Made by a program: the position numbers and the translations under genes. Source: Lachnospiraceae bacterium (lineage in GTDB: Bacteria > Bacillota > Clostridia > Lachnospirales > Lachnospiraceae). Taken from it: 8,428 nt of DNA. The stretch is taken from contig JAILOA010000106.1 of the NCBI GenBank assembly GCA_024691065.1, positions 1 to 8,428 on the forward strand. The letters are read 5' to 3'. Positions 6,222-8,428 of this stretch are shown piece after piece; positions within the stretch are counted from its first letter, which is position 1, and every line of letters begins with the position of its first letter. The notes under the pieces are model-generated. The model was not told where the DNA came from. It did no database searches and was given only the letters and a program-made list of their open reading frames with translations.

Positions 6222-6460
6222 TCCATATAATCAAATTCGATTTCATCTATGAAGCTATCCTGAGTGAATCTGGTTTTGGAGCTTCTCTTAAATTCATTTA
6301 TATTTTTATCAAGCCAGATAGGATGGGATAGGTCTTCGCTCATACATATTTCATCTATGGCTGCAAATACCTTTTTCGTTCTGTTATTATCTGAAATGTC
6401 CAACACGGTTCTGTCATTGATTAATTTGTTGTCTTTTATAAATCTAAACCAAAATCTCAT
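6197..6460 (-). CDS. Small conserved protein of unknown function, downstream of rqcH
   Basis: This is an 87-residue soluble, acidic protein with no signal peptide, membrane segment or cysteine motif. It resembles a small uncharacterised protein I associate with Lachnospiraceae genomes (from memory, not searched). Recognisable blocks are MRFWFRFIKDN at the N-terminus, RTKKVFAAIDEIC (27-39), DLSHPIWLDKNINEF (43-57), KTRF.QD.F (62-70) and FDYMEISVLDED at the C-terminus. Mixed hydrophobic and charged patterning suggests a compact alpha/beta fold. The start is ATG 6460 with an AAAGGGA ribosome-binding site upstream; both lie in a 37-bp perfect duplication. It begins 52 nt after the rqcH stop, with no terminator between, so co-transcription is likely. 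Its last eight codons seed the 24-bp repeat array. I do not know its function; a role near ribosome quality control is only a guess from position. Confidence 0.75.
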   Translation of the reverse strand: MRFWFRFIKDNKLINDRTVLDISDNNRTKKVFAAIDEICMSEDLSHPIWLDKNINEFKRSSKTRFTQDSFIDEIEFDYMEISVLDED

Positions 6461-6510
6461 TATAATCCCTTTCTATAAATCTAAACCAAAATCTCATTAT
6501 AATCCCTTTC
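6437..6510 (-). repeat. Perfect 37-bp tandem duplication of a ribosome-binding site and start
   Basis: Positions 6437-6473 and 6474-6510 are identical and adjacent. Read on the - strand, each copy holds a ribosome-binding site (GAAAGGGAT), ATG and the first eight codons (MRFWFRFI) of the small gene. As 37 is not a multiple of three, the upstream copy opens a different frame: ATG at 6497 runs 17 codons to a TAG at 6446-6444, ending inside the true gene just past its start. Perfect identity indicates a very recent event. Confidence 0.97.
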
Positions 6511-6512
6511 TA

Positions 6513-8321
6513 TCAATCATCAACCTCGATAAGTTTTGAAATATCCGGTGTAACGGTCATTGAGTAATTTGTATAATATACAACAAATCCCGGGTTAGAT
6601 GCATTTGGCTTTTTAACATGCTTTTTTTGGATATAATCTATCTCGGCTTTTGAGGTATTTTTTAGTTTTGAAAAGTAGGCAGCACAGGCAGCGGCCTCCT
6701 CGAAAGCAGTATCGGAAGGCTCTTGTCCGAAGGTATGAAGAATTACATGGGAACCTGCGGCTTTCTTGGCATGAAACCACCAATCGGAATTTGATGCAAA
6801 TTTAAAAGTTAAATAATCATTTTGAAAATTATTTTTTCCTACGTATAAATCAAAGCCGTCCGAGGTTTTAAAATGCATAGGTTTGCTTTTTTCCAATTGT
6901 TTTTTCTTGTTGATTTTTTTATCGGAATTAAGGTTCTGAGCCTTTGCATAACCGGACTGTGAGAGTTCCTGTCTGATTTGGTTTAAGTCGGCCTCGTTTT
7001 CAGCCATATCTATGAATTCAAGAACTGATTCCAGGTGGGTGATATTGGCCTCGGTTTCCTTTATTAATTCGCTCACAGCTTCTTCGGTACGCTTGAGTTT
7101 AGAGTATCTTTCAAAGAAATGCTGAGCATTTTCCTGTGGCGTTTTGGTTGAATCCAATGGTATACTAATATCTTCGCCGGTTTCGTAATCATTGCAGATA
7201 AGTTCCTTTGCGCCCGGTTTTAAATTGTAGCCGTAGATATTAAGTAGTTCACCGTATTTTTTGTATTTATCCTTTTTCTCTGCAGCTTTAAGCTGGTTAA
7301 ATTGAATATCTTTCTTTTTGATGTTTTTTTCTAGAGCAGTGGTCGTAAGATGCCTTAAAACACTGGATTTCTCGCGGATTCTAAAATATTTTTCTTTTTC
7401 GCTGTAGAAATCCACAATCATAGACGATACATTTTCAAATTTTTTTGTTGTAAAGTCAGGGATTGAATCATATTGCCTAAGATGAACGCAGGTAAAATCC
7501 TTTGGCTTGTCTTTTTTATAAATGATTTCAAATTCATGTAAATCCTTTAAGGAAGTCATATGGGAGTTAAATGCATCATACAGGCGTGATATGTCCGATT
7601 CCGAAAGCTCGGCGGTGGAGTTAACATTAAAAAGACCGGCATTATAGATTATTTCATTTGCTATAATCGGACTCAGTCCTGTGATAGAAGTATAAAGCGC
7701 CTTTTGTAAATCATTAGGTTTTTTAATTAGCGATTCAAAGCTTGCTTTATCATTAATTAAGGAAAATGGATCGAGCTTTTCCAGGGTATTCGGAATAAAA
7801 TATTTCCTGCCCGGAAGAACCTCTCTCACCGAACTTATTAAACCATTAACTCTTTTTATGCTATCTATAATTACATCCTCTTCATCGCAGAGTATAATGT
7901 TGGAGTGCTTACCCATAAGTTCTACATACATATAAACATTTTTTATGTCGCCCATTTCATTTAAATGAGAAAAGGAAAACTTGATAATGCGCTCCAGTCC
8001 CGGTTGTGTAATTTCATTTATAAGAGCGTTGCCTAAGTGTTTTCTTAGAACCATCAGGAAAGTCGGAGCTTCTAACGGAGCAGGCTTTTTTGTGTCTGAA
8101 AAATATACTAATGGAAGAGAAGGATTTACCGATAATACAAGATTTAAGTTGCTTCTCACTGTTTTATAAGTATTATCCGCCTGTAATACCTGCCTGCTTT
8201 GTTTTATTGATATATTTATCTCATCCTTTTCAGGCTGGGATATTTTTGCTATATGTGAACCCGTAAGCGCTGTATTTAATTCATTGGTTAATGCACAGAT
8301 GGTTGTTCCGTCGAATGCCAT
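6513..8321 (-). CDS. rqcH: Ribosome quality control protein RqcH (NFACT family)
   Basis: RqcH binds obstructed 50S subunits carrying peptidyl-tRNA, recruits tRNA-Ala and adds C-terminal alanine tails that mark the stalled product for degradation. Older annotations call it fibronectin-binding protein FbpA. All NFACT parts are visible in 602 residues: NFACT-N (about 1-180, opening MAFDG and including LRKHL at 92-96, GLERII at 108-113 and MGKHSNIIL at 136-144), a helix-hairpin-helix region (about 200-230, GLSPIIANEII), a long charged coiled-coil middle (about 300-440) and C-terminal NFACT-R (about 481-595) with SDWWFHAKKAAGSHVIL at 512-528 and KKHVKKPNASNPGFV at 566-580. The acidic-Arg pair of the N domain is E110-R111 where Bacillus RqcH has Asp-Arg. 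The ATG has GGAGG 7 nt upstream. The small gene follows it on the same strand. Confidence 0.95.
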   Translation of the reverse strand: MAFDGTTICALTNELNTALTGSHIAKISQPEKDEINISIKQSRQVLQADNTYKTVRSNLNLVLSVNPSLPLVYFSDTKKPAPLEAPTFLMVLRKHLGNALINEITQPGLERIIKFSFSHLNEMGDIKNVYMYVELMGKHSNIILCDEEDVIIDSIKRVNGLISSVREVLPGRKYFIPNTLEKLDPFSLINDKASFESLIKKPNDLQKALYTSITGLSPIIANEIIYNAGLFNVNSTAELSESDISRLYDAFNSHMTSLKDLHEFEIIYKKDKPKDFTCVHLRQYDSIPDFTTKKFENVSSMIVDFYSEKEKYFRIREKSSVLRHLTTTALEKNIKKKDIQFNQLKAAEKKDKYKKYGELLNIYGYNLKPGAKELICNDYETGEDISIPLDSTKTPQENAQHFFERYSKLKRTEEAVSELIKETEANITHLESVLEFIDMAENEADLNQIRQELSQSGYAKAQNLNSDKKINKKKQLEKSKPMHFKTSDGFDLYVGKNNFQNDYLTFKFASNSDWWFHAKKAAGSHVILHTFGQEPSDTAFEEAAACAAYFSKLKNTSKAEIDYIQKKHVKKPNASNPGFVVYYTNYSMTVTPDISKLIEVDD

Positions 8322-8331
8322 GATAAAACCT

Positions 8332-8421
8332 CCACAAAAATAAGTTAAAACTAATAAAATCTAATAATATCTTTAAACCTTATCATAGAAAAATAAACTT
8401 TTCAAGATAATATTTTTGTGG
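8332..8421 (-). promoter_or_regulatory. rqcH upstream region: inverted repeat and weak promoter candidate
   Basis: CCACAAAAATA (8332-8342) and TATTTTTGTGG (8411-8421) form a perfect 11-bp inverted repeat 68 bp apart. The gene-proximal arm touches the GGAGG ribosome-binding site of rqcH. On the - strand a TTGAAA (8405-8400) stands 17 bp from TAAGGT (8382-8377), a poor -10 match, so the promoter call is tentative. If transcription begins upstream of 8421 the arms could pair and cover the ribosome-binding site; if it begins at the proposed promoter, only a DNA-level role is possible. Confidence 0.3.
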
Positions 8422-8428
8422 TAAAATA

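Noticed and set aside
6264..6539. Open frame on the + strand opposite the small gene
   Set aside because: It lies antisense to the conserved small protein and the 37-bp duplication, lacks a ribosome-binding site, and its tail merely repeats the duplicated DNA.

Overview
The window is AT-rich and carries genes in the style of a low-GC Clostridia, most likely a member of the Lachnospiraceae (inferred from gene order, Shine-Dalgarno strength and protein flavour; no rRNA is present to confirm it). All eight main genes are recognisable housekeeping or conserved genes. There is no phage, IS element, CRISPR array or tRNA. The unusual content lies mostly in the gene borders.

Region 1 (1-2290, + strand): ispH (last step of the MEP isoprenoid pathway) overlaps by 20 bp a ribosomal protein S1-like gene with four S1 domains and an acidic EAPAE-repeat tail. 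The pair ends at a strong nested hairpin terminator. Region 2 (2375-6078, + strand): cheR (chemoreceptor methyltransferase), a ylxM-like HTH gene that has lost its usual ffh neighbour and gained a C-terminal extension, a GC-rich three-copy repeat block, an RNase E/G family gene that ends before the usual zinc-link, and a PHP-family phosphoesterase related to histidinol phosphatase. The close spacing suggests one operon, ending at a long hairpin that may serve both strands. Region 3 (6078-8428, - strand): rqcH (ribosome quality control, NFACT family), followed by a small conserved protein of unknown function.

The most unusual signal is short tandem duplication concentrated at gene edges. (a) Six 24-bp units (6078-6221) are built from the last eight codons, including the stop, of the small - strand gene, so five in-frame stops in a row (TAA, TAG, TAA, TAG, TAA) each close a near-copy of the same acidic tail. 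(b) A perfect 37-bp tandem duplication (6437-6510) copies that gene's ribosome-binding site, start codon and first eight codons and creates a 17-codon upstream ORF. (c) Three GC-rich 36-40-bp units (3632-3746) lie before the RNase gene; the third carries its ribosome-binding site and start codon, and the block is also open as a 40-codon ORF. (d) A 15-bp repeat encodes the S1 tail. These look like replication-slippage products, some of which would change translation initiation or termination. No clearly new multi-gene system is visible. The best candidates for new biology are the rqcH-linked small protein with its duplicated start and tails, and the ylxM/repeat/RNase junction.
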